Source: Clostridia bacterium (lineage in GTDB: Bacteria > Bacillota > Clostridia > Oscillospirales > Acutalibacteraceae). From it: a stretch of 11,165 nt of DNA. This document shows positions 1 through 6,746 of the stretch, one piece after another; position 1 is the stretch's first letter; every line of letters starts with the position of its first letter. A program made the translations under genes and the position numbers. The stretch is from NCBI GenBank assembly GCA_900766945.1, contig CAAFXD010000093.1, positions 1 to 11,165 of the forward strand, read 5' to 3'. Under the pieces are notes generated by a model. That model saw nothing but the letters and a program-made list of their open reading frames with translations, searched no databases and was not told where the DNA came from.

Positions 1-345
1 CGGGAATACAACTGCCATGTACCGATTACCCAAAACTGCACGGCGCTTTTGAGCCTCACAACAGACAGCGCCGATACGGTGACTGCGTTCCAGCTCACCT
101 GTATCCCCGACACGGCGCCGTATACAAGCGAAGATTTTGCCGCGCTGTATCAAGCCTATATTACGCTTTGCGCCGTGTTGACCGTGCAAGAAACCGACGA
201 TGCCGAGGCTGCCGTGCGCACGGCGGGTATTTTACCCGAATCACTCAAATTTTCGGAACACGGCTTTGTGGGCGAAACGGAAAAGCACCGCTATTCGGTT
301 TTTTCAGGCGAACAGTATATCTCCCTGTTCTGCGAAAGAATATAA
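1..345 (+). CDS. 3' end of an unrecognised protein gene
   Basis: The frame is open from the first base of the window to a TAA at 343-345, giving 114 visible residues of a protein whose start lies outside. A possible TTG start at 49 has no Shine-Dalgarno sequence before it, and the frame continues upstream of it, so I read this as a C-terminal fragment. The visible part is acidic, ends in CERI, and contains no membrane segment or motif that I can assign. It ends 3 bp before the stop codon of the oppositely oriented patatin-like gene, and no hairpin with a T-run separates the two. I do not recognise the family. The intact reading frame and its stop beside a convergent gene support it being real. 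Confidence 0.6.
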   Translation, partial: REYNCHVPITQNCTALLSLTTDSADTVTAFQLTCIPDTAPYTSEDFAALYQAYITLCAVLTVQETDDAEAAVRTAGILPESLKFSEHGFVGETEKHRYSVFSGEQYISLFCERI

Positions 346-348
346 ATA

Positions 349-1476
349 CTATTCCGTACTCGGTTGTTGAAAAGCGTCCAGCGCTTTTATGGCCGCGGGA
401 TATTTTTCCGTTTTTTTGCGCGGGCGGCGGATTTTGCGGACAAGCTCCTCCGGCGCTTTTTCCAAAAGCGGCTGGGCTTTCTGCAACAGGGAGTCCGCCA
501 AATTTTCCCACTCGGACTCGGGCTCTTTTTCCGTCGCTTGCCGCGCCTTGCAAAGCGCACGCATAAAGCGGTTATGCGTATACACCGTCAAACGCTCTAC
601 GCCGCATTCCAGTGCCAAATCCTCTAATTCGGTACAAGCCTGATAGCCGTAAAGTGCCTGCATTTTTTTATACTCCGCCGGCTTGAAATAATATTTCTGC
701 CCCGCCAAAACGCTGAACGCCTTTTTGGTGTCTAAATAGCCCATTTGCATACGCATTTCGGTTTTTGCGCGGTCAAATTCAAAGGACTCGCCGAGTTCTT
801 TGGGGTCATGCGGACGAATATAAATGATGTCGGCACACGAAAGGTCGGTTTTGTGCCCGATGCCTTTCATATTGGAAATATCCACCACAATAAAGCGATT
901 GATACCGCGTTTGCGAAGCATCCCCACGGGCGCGTTGTCATACACGCCGCCGTCCAAATACTTCGCGCCGTCGGGGCTTTCGTTTTGCAAGCCCGGGAAG
1001 CGCGCCGAAAGCATCAAATAATCAATCAGTTGCCCTTCCTCGATTTCATCTAAGAAGACTTCCACGGGTTTCATAGAAGAAAGCTGAAAGGTCACAAGCC
1101 CCAAAGGTATCCCCGAAGCGCGCACCGTGTCTTCATGGACATACCGTGCAATCAAATCGCGGGCAGGCGTAACATCCACACCGCCGTTTTTGAGCACCTC
1201 GTGAAAAATCTGCGGCAGATTGGAAAAACTGAACAGATTTTCCGGCGATTTTAACTGCGCGTCCATATGAATGCCGTCCTTGACCTCCACATTGTTCCAA
1301 AGTTCCAAGGTACTGTCGAAATCCCCTTGGGCAATCAGCGCGCCGTTAATCGCACCGATGGAAACGCCGGCAATCGCCTCAATCTGCACGCCGAGTTCCC
1401 GCATGGCACGCCAAGCGCCGATTTGATAGGCACCTTTTGCGCCGCCGCCTGCCAAAACCAACCCATAAGGTCGCAT
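349..1476 (-). CDS. patatin-like phospholipase family protein
   Basis: A 375-residue protein with the hallmarks of the patatin/RssA lipid acyl hydrolase family. The glycine-rich oxyanion-hole loop (GGGAKGAYQIG) lies at residues 10-20. The nucleophile elbow GVSIG has Ser39, and the DGG box has Asp175, together giving the Ser-Asp catalytic dyad. By family knowledge it should hydrolyse acyl esters of phospholipids or related lipids; the actual substrate cannot be read from sequence. There is no signal peptide, so it probably acts in the cytoplasm or at the inner face of the membrane. Residues 240-375 form a basic, helical extension beyond the patatin core, rich in Lys, Arg and Glu near the end. 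The ATG is preceded by GGGGTG with 5-base spacing. It is the last gene of the minus-strand cluster, 21 bp after the 45-residue membrane protein gene. Confidence 0.93.
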   Translation of the reverse strand: MRPYGLVLAGGGAKGAYQIGAWRAMRELGVQIEAIAGVSIGAINGALIAQGDFDSTLELWNNVEVKDGIHMDAQLKSPENLFSFSNLPQIFHEVLKNGGVDVTPARDLIARYVHEDTVRASGIPLGLVTFQLSSMKPVEVFLDEIEEGQLIDYLMLSARFPGLQNESPDGAKYLDGGVYDNAPVGMLRKRGINRFIVVDISNMKGIGHKTDLSCADIIYIRPHDPKELGESFEFDRAKTEMRMQMGYLDTKKAFSVLAGQKYYFKPAEYKKMQALYGYQACTELEDLALECGVERLTVYTHNRFMRALCKARQATEKEPESEWENLADSLLQKAQPLLEKAPEELVRKIRRPRKKTEKYPAAIKALDAFQQPSTE

Positions 1477-1497
1477 AAAAACACCCCGTTTCCGTGA

Positions 1498-1635
1498 TTA
1501 TCGAATCTGCGTTGTATATTCCGACGGCGTATGCACCGTCACACGGCTGTCTTGAAACGCCGATATAAACAGCAAAATTGCCAAAACAGTCAAGGCGAAC
1601 GCCAAAAGCGCCGCCGCCACCCGATTTTTCAGCAT
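1498..1635 (-). CDS. 45-residue single-pass membrane microprotein
   Basis: A small reading frame in the gap between ispE and the patatin-like gene. It starts at ATG 1635-1633 and stops at TAA 1500-1498. The start overlaps the ispE stop by 7 bases (reading TATGCTGA), the arrangement typical of translational coupling. The protein begins with a short basic stretch (MLKNR), has one hydrophobic segment at about residues 6-25, and ends with a polar tail rich in Thr and Ser. This suggests a single membrane span with the N-terminus inside and about 18 residues outside. I do not recognise a family, and no function can be assigned. The alternative is a chance frame filling a 150-bp gap, but the overlap, basic-hydrophobic-polar layout and 21-bp distance to the next gene make a real gene more likely. 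Confidence 0.6.
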   Translation of the reverse strand: MLKNRVAAALLAFALTVLAILLFISAFQDSRVTVHTPSEYTTQIR

Positions 1636-2501
1636 ACCGACACCGTTTCGACCCCGCGCCCGACCGTTTCGCAACAGACGGTTTCGGGGAATTGCCGTTT
1701 TAATTCCGTCGCACAGTTTTCCGCACTTTTTCGGTCTGAAAACAGCCCGTACACCGTCGGGCCACTACCGCTCATCAAGGTTAAATCCGCACCGCGACTG
1801 CGCATCACGCCTTTTATCACGGGGCGCGCAGGCACTTCAATCACCTGTTCAAACACATTGTCCGCCTTTTCGCACAGCAAGGCATAATCGCCCGTGTGCG
1901 CGGCATACAGCATGGCATTTTTGTCCGCATGGCGAAGATGCGGCGCTTCATCTAACAGCCGATACGCCGAAACGGTAGACACATCCATTTGCGGCTTACA
2001 AAGGACAACCGATTTCCCTTTGAGCGGCAACAGCGGCGCGATAACCCCGCCCTTGTCCATACAAAGCGAGGTGCCGCCCGACAGCGCAAAGGGCACATCT
2101 GCACCGACGCGCTCCCCGATACGCTGTAATTCCTGCATCGGCAAATCCACCCCGAACAGCGTATTCAGACAGGCGAGCACACCTGCCGCGTCCGCACTGC
2201 CGCCCGCGAGCCCCGCCGCCATCGGAATATGCTTTTCAATCGCAATCGAAATACCGGTGTTTTCCGTTTCGGTTGCCGCAAAAAATGCGGTTGCCGCTTT
2301 ATATGCAATATTTTTTTCATCTTTCGGGACGCGTTCGTCATCGGTCAGAATTTGAATTTTCCCTGTATCGGTTTTGTTGACTTCCACAAAGTCATAGCAA
2401 CCGACAGACTGCATCACCATAAACAGGCTGTGGTAGCCGTCAGGCAAAGTGCCCAAAACATCGAGCATCAAATTGATTTTCGCCGCCGCTTTTACTTTCA
2501 T
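1629..2501 (-). CDS. ispE: 4-diphosphocytidyl-2-C-methyl-D-erythritol kinase
   Basis: A 290-residue GHMP-superfamily kinase of normal IspE length. It phosphorylates 4-diphosphocytidyl-2-C-methylerythritol with ATP in the cytoplasmic MEP pathway to isopentenyl diphosphate. Visible landmarks are the N-terminal AAKINL with Lys8, the ATP-binding loop PMAAGLAGGSADAAG at 93-107, GADVPF with the likely catalytic Asp135, and the C-terminal glycine motif SGSGPT at 244-249. The ATG at 2501-2499 follows AAAGGAAA at good spacing. The gene lies 36 bp after the PHP-domain gene, and its stop overlaps the start of the small membrane protein gene, so it is probably expressed within that operon. All key motifs are intact. 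Confidence 0.97.
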   Translation of the reverse strand: MKVKAAAKINLMLDVLGTLPDGYHSLFMVMQSVGCYDFVEVNKTDTGKIQILTDDERVPKDEKNIAYKAATAFFAATETENTGISIAIEKHIPMAAGLAGGSADAAGVLACLNTLFGVDLPMQELQRIGERVGADVPFALSGGTSLCMDKGGVIAPLLPLKGKSVVLCKPQMDVSTVSAYRLLDEAPHLRHADKNAMLYAAHTGDYALLCEKADNVFEQVIEVPARPVIKGVMRSRGADLTLMSGSGPTVYGLFSDRKSAENCATELKRQFPETVCCETVGRGVETVSVC

Positions 2502-2537
2502 TCGATTTCCTTTCCGCTTTACAGTGTCTCGGTTCTA

Positions 2538-3350
2538 TTACTCTATTTTCAGTTTTAAAGGCGTTCTCTGCTGAAACATCGTCAGTTCCGTAAAGCCCGC
2601 CGCAAGCATCGCGTCGTACGCCTCCTCCATACCTTTGCCGACATCCTCCGCATAATGCGCATCCGATCCGTAGGTGATATACTCACCGCCGAGCTCGTGA
2701 AACCGTTTGACGGTTGCAAATTCCGGCGAGAGTTTCCCGATTGGCTGACGAAGCCCCGCCGTGTTGATTTCAAGCGCCTTGCCCGTTTCGGCGGTACGCT
2801 TTAAAATTTCGTCCACTTGCGTTTTGTATTCGTCCAAATCCACGGTGATCCCTGATTTTGCGTAAAAATACCGCAACGGATATGTAAGATGTGCCAAAAC
2901 ATCGAAATTGCCCCATTCGAGCAAGTTTAAAATTTCTTGGAAATATTCCGTCAACAGGTCGTGCACCTGTGCGGCTTGAAGTTGTTCCATATAATAGAAA
3001 TCTTCACGGCCGCGCAAATTGTGCACAGAGCCTATCACCACATCATACGACCGCGCCGACAAAACGGCGTCGGCGGTTTTTATGTCATACTGCGGCTGAC
3101 CGAGCTCAATCCCGCGCAGGACAAGCACCTTGCCGCGAAATGCGGACTGTGCCTTGGAGGCCTCGAAATACGCCTGCTGTACGCGCTTGTCATACCGTTC
3201 TGCCTTATACACATCCACCTCGCAGTGGTCGGTCAGTGCAATCGCGCGCATACCGTCAAATTCCGCGCACTCGCAAATGAACATCGGCGAATGGTTGCCG
3301 TCGGGAGAATTGTCGGTATGCACATGTAAATCGAGTTTTCTTTGGTACAT
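2538..3350 (-). CDS. PHP-domain phosphoesterase, histidinol-phosphatase-like
   Basis: A 270-residue PHP-domain metallo-phosphoesterase. Metal-ligand motifs appear in the expected order: DLHVHTD with His9 and His11, TDH with Asp41-His42, GIELG with Glu82, GSVH with His110, AHLTYP with His154, and GSDAH with Asp230 and His232. The length and motif set fit the HisK-type histidinol-phosphate phosphatases of Firmicutes, which act in histidine synthesis. No other his gene is in view, however, so a different phosphorylated substrate is possible. I chose ATG 3350-3348 because GAGG lies 10 bases upstream and the PHP core starts at once. An in-frame TTG nine codons earlier has no ribosome binding site. 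It is the first gene of the minus-strand cluster. Confidence 0.85.
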   Translation of the reverse strand: MYQRKLDLHVHTDNSPDGNHSPMFICECAEFDGMRAIALTDHCEVDVYKAERYDKRVQQAYFEASKAQSAFRGKVLVLRGIELGQPQYDIKTADAVLSARSYDVVIGSVHNLRGREDFYYMEQLQAAQVHDLLTEYFQEILNLLEWGNFDVLAHLTYPLRYFYAKSGITVDLDEYKTQVDEILKRTAETGKALEINTAGLRQPIGKLSPEFATVKRFHELGGEYITYGSDAHYAEDVGKGMEEAYDAMLAAGFTELTMFQQRTPLKLKIE

Positions 3351-3389
3351 GGAATAAACGCCTCGCTTATTTCTCAACAGTATATAGTT

Positions 3390-3398
3390 ATTTTAGCA
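3390..3398 (-). promoter_or_regulatory. possible extended -10 promoter of the PHP-ispE-patatin cluster
   Basis: On the minus strand the sequence reads TGCTAAAAT, an extended -10 element that would place the transcription start about 33 bases before the PHP-gene ATG. I see no convincing -35 box at the usual distance. The assignment rests on position and the TGn extension only. Confidence 0.35.
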
Positions 3399-3456
3399 TA
3401 TTTTACGCAGTTGGCATACAGTTTTTTTACAATTTTTCCAAATTTTTTAAAATAGG

Positions 3457-3486
3457 CTGTCATTTCGAGACAGAGTGTGGTATGAT
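3457..3486 (+). promoter_or_regulatory. possible promoter of the UPF0237-UPF0210 pair
   Basis: CTGTCA (3457-3462) and TATGAT (3481-3486) are separated by 18 bp and lie 31 bp before the ACT-domain gene. The -35 box is weak and the -10 box good. A 5-bp inverted repeat, CTGTC (3457-3461) and GACAG (3469-3473), overlaps the -35 box and could be a regulator site. Confidence 0.45.
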
Positions 3487-3517
3487 AAGGGCAATCTTTT
3501 TTCGGAGGTCTTAACTT

Positions 3518-3787
3518 ATGCGTGCGATTATTACCGTAGTCGGGCGGGACACCGTCGGGATTTTGGCGAAGGTTTCCGCGATGTGCGCAGAGCACAATGT
3601 CAACATTATTGAAGTGACGCAAAGCATTTTGCAGGATATGTTCTGTATGATTATGCTTGCGGATGTCACAAAATGCAATGTCCCCTTTACCGTTTTGGCG
3701 GACGAGGCAGAGGCACTCGGCAAAGAAATGAATCTTTCCGTCAACGCCATGCACGAGGATATTTTTAATTCCATGCACAGAATTTAA
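3518..3787 (+). CDS. ACT domain-containing protein, UPF0237 family
   Basis: An 89-residue protein consisting of one ACT domain. It opens with RAIITVVGRDTVGILAKVS, the usual ACT start with a glycine-bearing turn after the first strand, followed by NVNIIEVTQSI. The length matches the UPF0237 family. ACT domains commonly bind small ligands such as amino acids and regulate partner proteins, but the ligand and partner of this family are not known to me. GGAGGT lies 8 bases before the ATG. The gene is 18 bp upstream of the UPF0210 gene. These two families are regularly adjacent in Firmicutes (for example SP_0238/SP_0239 of Streptococcus pneumoniae), so a joint function is likely. Confidence 0.93.
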   Translation: MRAIITVVGRDTVGILAKVSAMCAEHNVNIIEVTQSILQDMFCMIMLADVTKCNVPFTVLADEAEALGKEMNLSVNAMHEDIFNSMHRI

Positions 3788-3805
3788 CAAAAGGAACTTA
3801 TTGGT

Positions 3806-5161
3806 ATGATTAACACGCACGATATACTCGAAACCATCAATATGATTCGAGAGGAAAATTTGGACATACGCACCATCACCATGGGCATTTCGCTGTTGAG
3901 CTGTGCGGATTCGGATATTTCCCGTTCCTGTGACAAGGTGTATGACAAAATCTGCCGTCAGGCACAGCACTTGGTCGAAACCGGGGAAAACATCGAAAAG
4001 GAATACGGCATTCCGATTATTCACAAGCGCATTGCCGTCACGCCGATTTCGATGCTCGTTGCCGCAAGCGGCGGTGACCCCGTTTTGTATGCAAAAACCT
4101 TGGAAAAGGCGTCGCAAACCGTCGGCGTCAACTTCATCGGCGGCTATTCCGCATTGGTGCAAAAGGGCTTTGCCGCGGGCGACGAAGCGCTCATTCGCAG
4201 CATTCCCGAGGCGCTTGCCGAAACCGAGCATATTTGTTCGAGCGTCAACATCGGCTCGACAAAAGCGGGCATCAATATGGACGCCGTCGCTACCATGGGT
4301 GAGGTTGTGCGCAAAGCGGCGGAAATCACCGCGGATAAGGGCTGTATCGGCCCTGCAAAACTCGTGGTATTCTGTAACGCGCCCGAGGACAATCCCTTTA
4401 TGGCAGGGGCGTTCCACGGCGCGGGCGAAGCAGACTGCGTTATCAATGTCGGCGTTTCGGGCCCCGGCGTTGTGCGTGCGGCGCTCCAAAAAATCCCCGA
4501 CGGCAACATCACCGATGTGGCGGATACCGTTAAGAAAACCGCCTTTAAAATCACCCGCGTCGGGCAGTTGGTCGCCAAAGAGGCGGCAAAGCGCTTACAT
4601 GTGCCGTTCGGCATTGTGGATTTGTCGCTTGCCCCCACGCCCGCGGTCGGCGACTCGGTGGCGCATATTTTGGAAGAAATGGGCTTGGAGCAATGCGGTG
4701 CACACGGTACAACGGCCTGCCTTGCATTGTTAAACGACGCCGTGAAAAAAGGCGGCGTGATGGCTTCTTCCCATGTCGGCGGGCTTTCGGGCGCGTTTAT
4801 TCCCGTTTCGGAAGACGCAGGTATGATTGCCGCCGCCGAAAACGGCACGCTTTCGATTGAAAAATTAGAGGCCATGACGGCGGTTTGCTCGGTCGGTCTC
4901 GATATGATTATCATTCCCGGCGACACGAGCGCCGAAGTCATTTCGGGCATTATTGCCGACGAAGCCGCGATTGGTATGGTCAATTCCAAAACCACGGCCG
5001 TGCGCGTGATACCCGCCATCGGCAAAGATATTGGGGACACGCTCAATTTCGGCGGATTATTGGGCTACGGGCCCGTGATGAAGGTTAACGCCGCCTCCCC
5101 TGCGAAATTCATTCACCGCGGCGGCAGAATCCCCGCGCCGATTCAAAGTCTGAAAAACTGA
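3806..5161 (+). CDS. PFL family protein, UPF0210 (DUF711)
   Basis: A 451-residue protein of the UPF0210 family at its usual full length. Recognisable stretches are NIGSTKAGINMDAVATMGE (about 148-166), VVFCNAPEDNPFMAGAFHG (187-205) with Cys190, VGVSGPGVVRAAL (215-227), and a C-terminal region with GLDMIIIPGD and FGGLLGYGPVMKVN. The family is related in fold to pyruvate formate-lyase. I see no C-terminal glycyl-radical motif, so no radical chemistry can be claimed. There is no signal peptide or membrane segment, so it should be cytoplasmic. AAAGGAA lies upstream of the ATG. It is cotranscribed with the UPF0237 gene, whose ACT domain may regulate it, and a terminator follows 19 bp after the stop. 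The biological role is unknown. Confidence 0.95.
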   Translation: MINTHDILETINMIREENLDIRTITMGISLLSCADSDISRSCDKVYDKICRQAQHLVETGENIEKEYGIPIIHKRIAVTPISMLVAASGGDPVLYAKTLEKASQTVGVNFIGGYSALVQKGFAAGDEALIRSIPEALAETEHICSSVNIGSTKAGINMDAVATMGEVVRKAAEITADKGCIGPAKLVVFCNAPEDNPFMAGAFHGAGEADCVINVGVSGPGVVRAALQKIPDGNITDVADTVKKTAFKITRVGQLVAKEAAKRLHVPFGIVDLSLAPTPAVGDSVAHILEEMGLEQCGAHGTTACLALLNDAVKKGGVMASSHVGGLSGAFIPVSEDAGMIAAAENGTLSIEKLEAMTAVCSVGLDMIIIPGDTSAEVISGIIADEAAIGMVNSKTTAVRVIPAIGKDIGDTLNFGGLLGYGPVMKVNAASPAKFIHRGGRIPAPIQSLKN

Positions 5162-5180
5162 CACATTCCACCGCAACAAA

Positions 5181-5209
5181 ACGCCTACCGAAAATCGGCG
5201 GGCGTTTTT
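5181..5209 (+). terminator. intrinsic terminator of the UPF0237-UPF0210 unit
   Basis: The arms ACGCCTACCGA (5181-5191) and TCGGCGGGCGT (5195-5205) pair with one wobble and one mismatch around a three-A loop. A run of five T ends at 5209. The hairpin begins 19 bp after the UPF0210 stop codon. Confidence 0.85.
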
Positions 5210-5307
5210 GTGTAATTTGCCTTGTGGATTTTCGCTATATTCCGAACTTGTCCTTTATGCGTTTTTCCGAAATTGCAATTTTGCACATCTTTTTTGCACA
5301 AGAAGGA

Positions 5308-5336
5308 TTGACAAATCGCGCAAAATAAACGATACT
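5308..5336 (+). promoter_or_regulatory. sigma-A-type promoter of the glutamate dehydrogenase gene
   Basis: A perfect TTGACA (5308-5313) is followed by exactly 17 bp and GATACT (5331-5336). The predicted transcription start is near 5343, giving a leader of about 53 bases. Two direct copies of TTTTGCACA (5279-5287 and 5292-5300) lie just upstream of the -35 box. Confidence 0.8.
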
Positions 5337-5342
5337 GATTTT

Positions 5343-5368
5343 GTAAGGTGAATTTTCATTCACCTTAC
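5343..5368 (+). promoter_or_regulatory. perfect 11-bp stem-loop at the 5' end of the glutamate dehydrogenase transcript
   Basis: GTAAGGTGAAT (5343-5353) and ATTCACCTTAC (5358-5368) are exact reverse complements around a TTTC loop. The left arm starts where transcription is predicted to begin. There is no T-run after it, so it is not a terminator. It ends 15 bp before the AAAGGAG ribosome binding site, so it does not cover it. It may be a DNA operator at +1 or an mRNA-stabilising 5' hairpin. Confidence 0.65.
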
Positions 5369-5395
5369 GGCAGATTAAAAAAAGGAGTGACCGAT

Positions 5396-6649
5396 ATGGC
5401 GTATAATCCGTATGACAATGTTTTGGCAACCGTAGAAAAAGCGGCAAAGATTTTAGGGCTCTCCCCGAAAGACTATGAAGCTGTAAAATATCCGGAACGA
5501 GAACTGCGCGTGTCCGTTCCCGTGCGCATGGACGACGGCTCGGTACAGGTGTTCCGCGGCTACCGTGTGCAACACTCCACCGTACGCGGCCCCGCAAAGG
5601 GCGGCATTCGCTATCACCAAGATGTAAACGAAGATGAAGTCAAAGCATTGGCGGCATGGATGACCTTTAAATGCGCCGTGGCGGATATTCCGTACGGCGG
5701 CGGCAAGGGCGGCATTGCCGTTGACCCGAACACGCTCTCTTTATCGGAATTACAGCGGCTGACGCGGCGTTTTACCTCGATGATTGCGCCGATCATCGGC
5801 CCCGAACGCGATATTCCCGCGCCCGATGTCGGCACAAATGCCGAAGTGATGGGTTGGATTATGGATACATACAGCATGTTAAACGGCCACTCGACGCCCG
5901 CTGTGGTTACGGGCAAGCCGTTACAGCTCGGCGGTAGTTTGGGACGCGCAGAGGCAACCGGCAGAGGCGTGATGCTCAACACCTTATATATTTGCGAAAA
6001 ACTCGGTATCGATATACACAACGCCACCGTCGCCGTACAAGGCATGGGCAATGTCGGCAGTGTGTCGGCACGGCTTTTGTATGAACAGGGCGCAAAGGTG
6101 GTTGCCGTCAGCGATGTTTCGGGCGGTATTTACAAGGCGGAGGGATTAAACATTCCGGCGATTTGCGATTATCTTTCGACGCGCGGCAATCTGCTGTCGG
6201 GATATGCGGAAGACGGTATGGCGCGCATTTCCAATGCCGAAATTTTGGAAAGCGAAGTGACGGTACTCATCCCTGCCGCGCTTGAAAATCAAATCAATGC
6301 CCAAAACGCCGCCCGCATTCGCGCAAAAGTCATTGTGGAGGGTGCAAACGGCCCGACCACGATTGAAGCGGACGATATTTTAGAGCAAAAGGGCGTTGTG
6401 CTTGTGCCCGACATTCTCGCCAATTCCGGCGGCGTGATTGTCTCCTATTTTGAATGGGTGCAAAATTTGCAGGCATTGGAATGGGAAGAAAAAGAGGTCA
6501 ATGACAAGCTCGCAAAAAAAATGGCAAGCGCATTTCACGGCGTTTACTCGATTGCACAGGAAAAACAGGTCACCTTGCGCACCGGCGCATATTTAATCGC
6601 CCTGCGCCGCGTTGTGGAAGCCTTACAGTTCCGCGGAATTTGGCCGTAA
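5396..6649 (+). CDS. gdhA: glutamate dehydrogenase (Glu/Leu/Phe/Val dehydrogenase family)
   Basis: A 417-residue enzyme of the length of hexameric catabolic-type glutamate dehydrogenases, interconverting glutamate and 2-oxoglutarate plus ammonia with a nicotinamide cofactor in the cytoplasm. Visible residues are GPAKGG with Lys68, MTFK with Lys92, PYGGGKGG with Lys104 (the likely catalytic lysine), and APDVGTNAEVMGW with Asp144. The Rossmann motif GMGNVGS lies at 216-222, with Asp240 after the second strand, which favours NAD use or dual specificity. I chose ATG 5396 because AAAGGAG lies upstream; an in-frame ATG at 5348 falls inside the leader stem-loop. The gene has its own promoter and is followed by a bidirectional terminator, so it is monocistronic. 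Leucine dehydrogenase is less likely because those proteins are shorter. Confidence 0.93.
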   Translation: MAYNPYDNVLATVEKAAKILGLSPKDYEAVKYPERELRVSVPVRMDDGSVQVFRGYRVQHSTVRGPAKGGIRYHQDVNEDEVKALAAWMTFKCAVADIPYGGGKGGIAVDPNTLSLSELQRLTRRFTSMIAPIIGPERDIPAPDVGTNAEVMGWIMDTYSMLNGHSTPAVVTGKPLQLGGSLGRAEATGRGVMLNTLYICEKLGIDIHNATVAVQGMGNVGSVSARLLYEQGAKVVAVSDVSGGIYKAEGLNIPAICDYLSTRGNLLSGYAEDGMARISNAEILESEVTVLIPAALENQINAQNAARIRAKVIVEGANGPTTIEADDILEQKGVVLVPDILANSGGVIVSYFEWVQNLQALEWEEKEVNDKLAKKMASAFHGVYSIAQEKQVTLRTGAYLIALRRVVEALQFRGIWP

Positions 6650-6670
6650 AGCACACCATACGGTATAGAC

Positions 6671-6719
6671 AAAAAAAGCCCACCGACAGCAGATGCGGCA
6701 ACGCACTGTCGGTGGGTTT
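6671..6719. terminator. bidirectional terminator between gdhA and the dockerin gene
   Basis: CCCACCGACAG (6679-6689) and CTGTCGGTGGG (6706-6716) form a perfect 11-bp stem. Inside it, TGCG and CGCA close a GCAA tetraloop (6694-6705), with a CAGA bulge on the 5' side. Seven A at 6671-6677 give a strong U-run for minus-strand transcripts ending the dockerin gene. The plus-strand T-run is only three bases, so termination of gdhA may be weaker. Confidence 0.88.
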
Positions 6720-6746
6720 ACATTTGTTACGAGCCAAACCTTACGA

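Noticed and set aside
310..330. The hairpin GAACAG/CTGTTC near the end of the first gene as a terminator for the convergent pair
   Set aside because: The stem is only 6 bp, lies within coding sequence, and is not followed by a T-run on either strand.
349..3350. A metabolic link making the minus-strand cluster a dedicated histidine or isoprenoid operon
   Set aside because: Only ispE and a histidinol-phosphatase-like gene are present, without other his or MEP genes; they probably share only a transcript.
3374..4489. A 371-codon minus-strand open frame
   Set aside because: It lies antisense over the well-supported UPF0237 and UPF0210 genes, and its translation matches no family I know; it is a shadow of GC-skewed codons.
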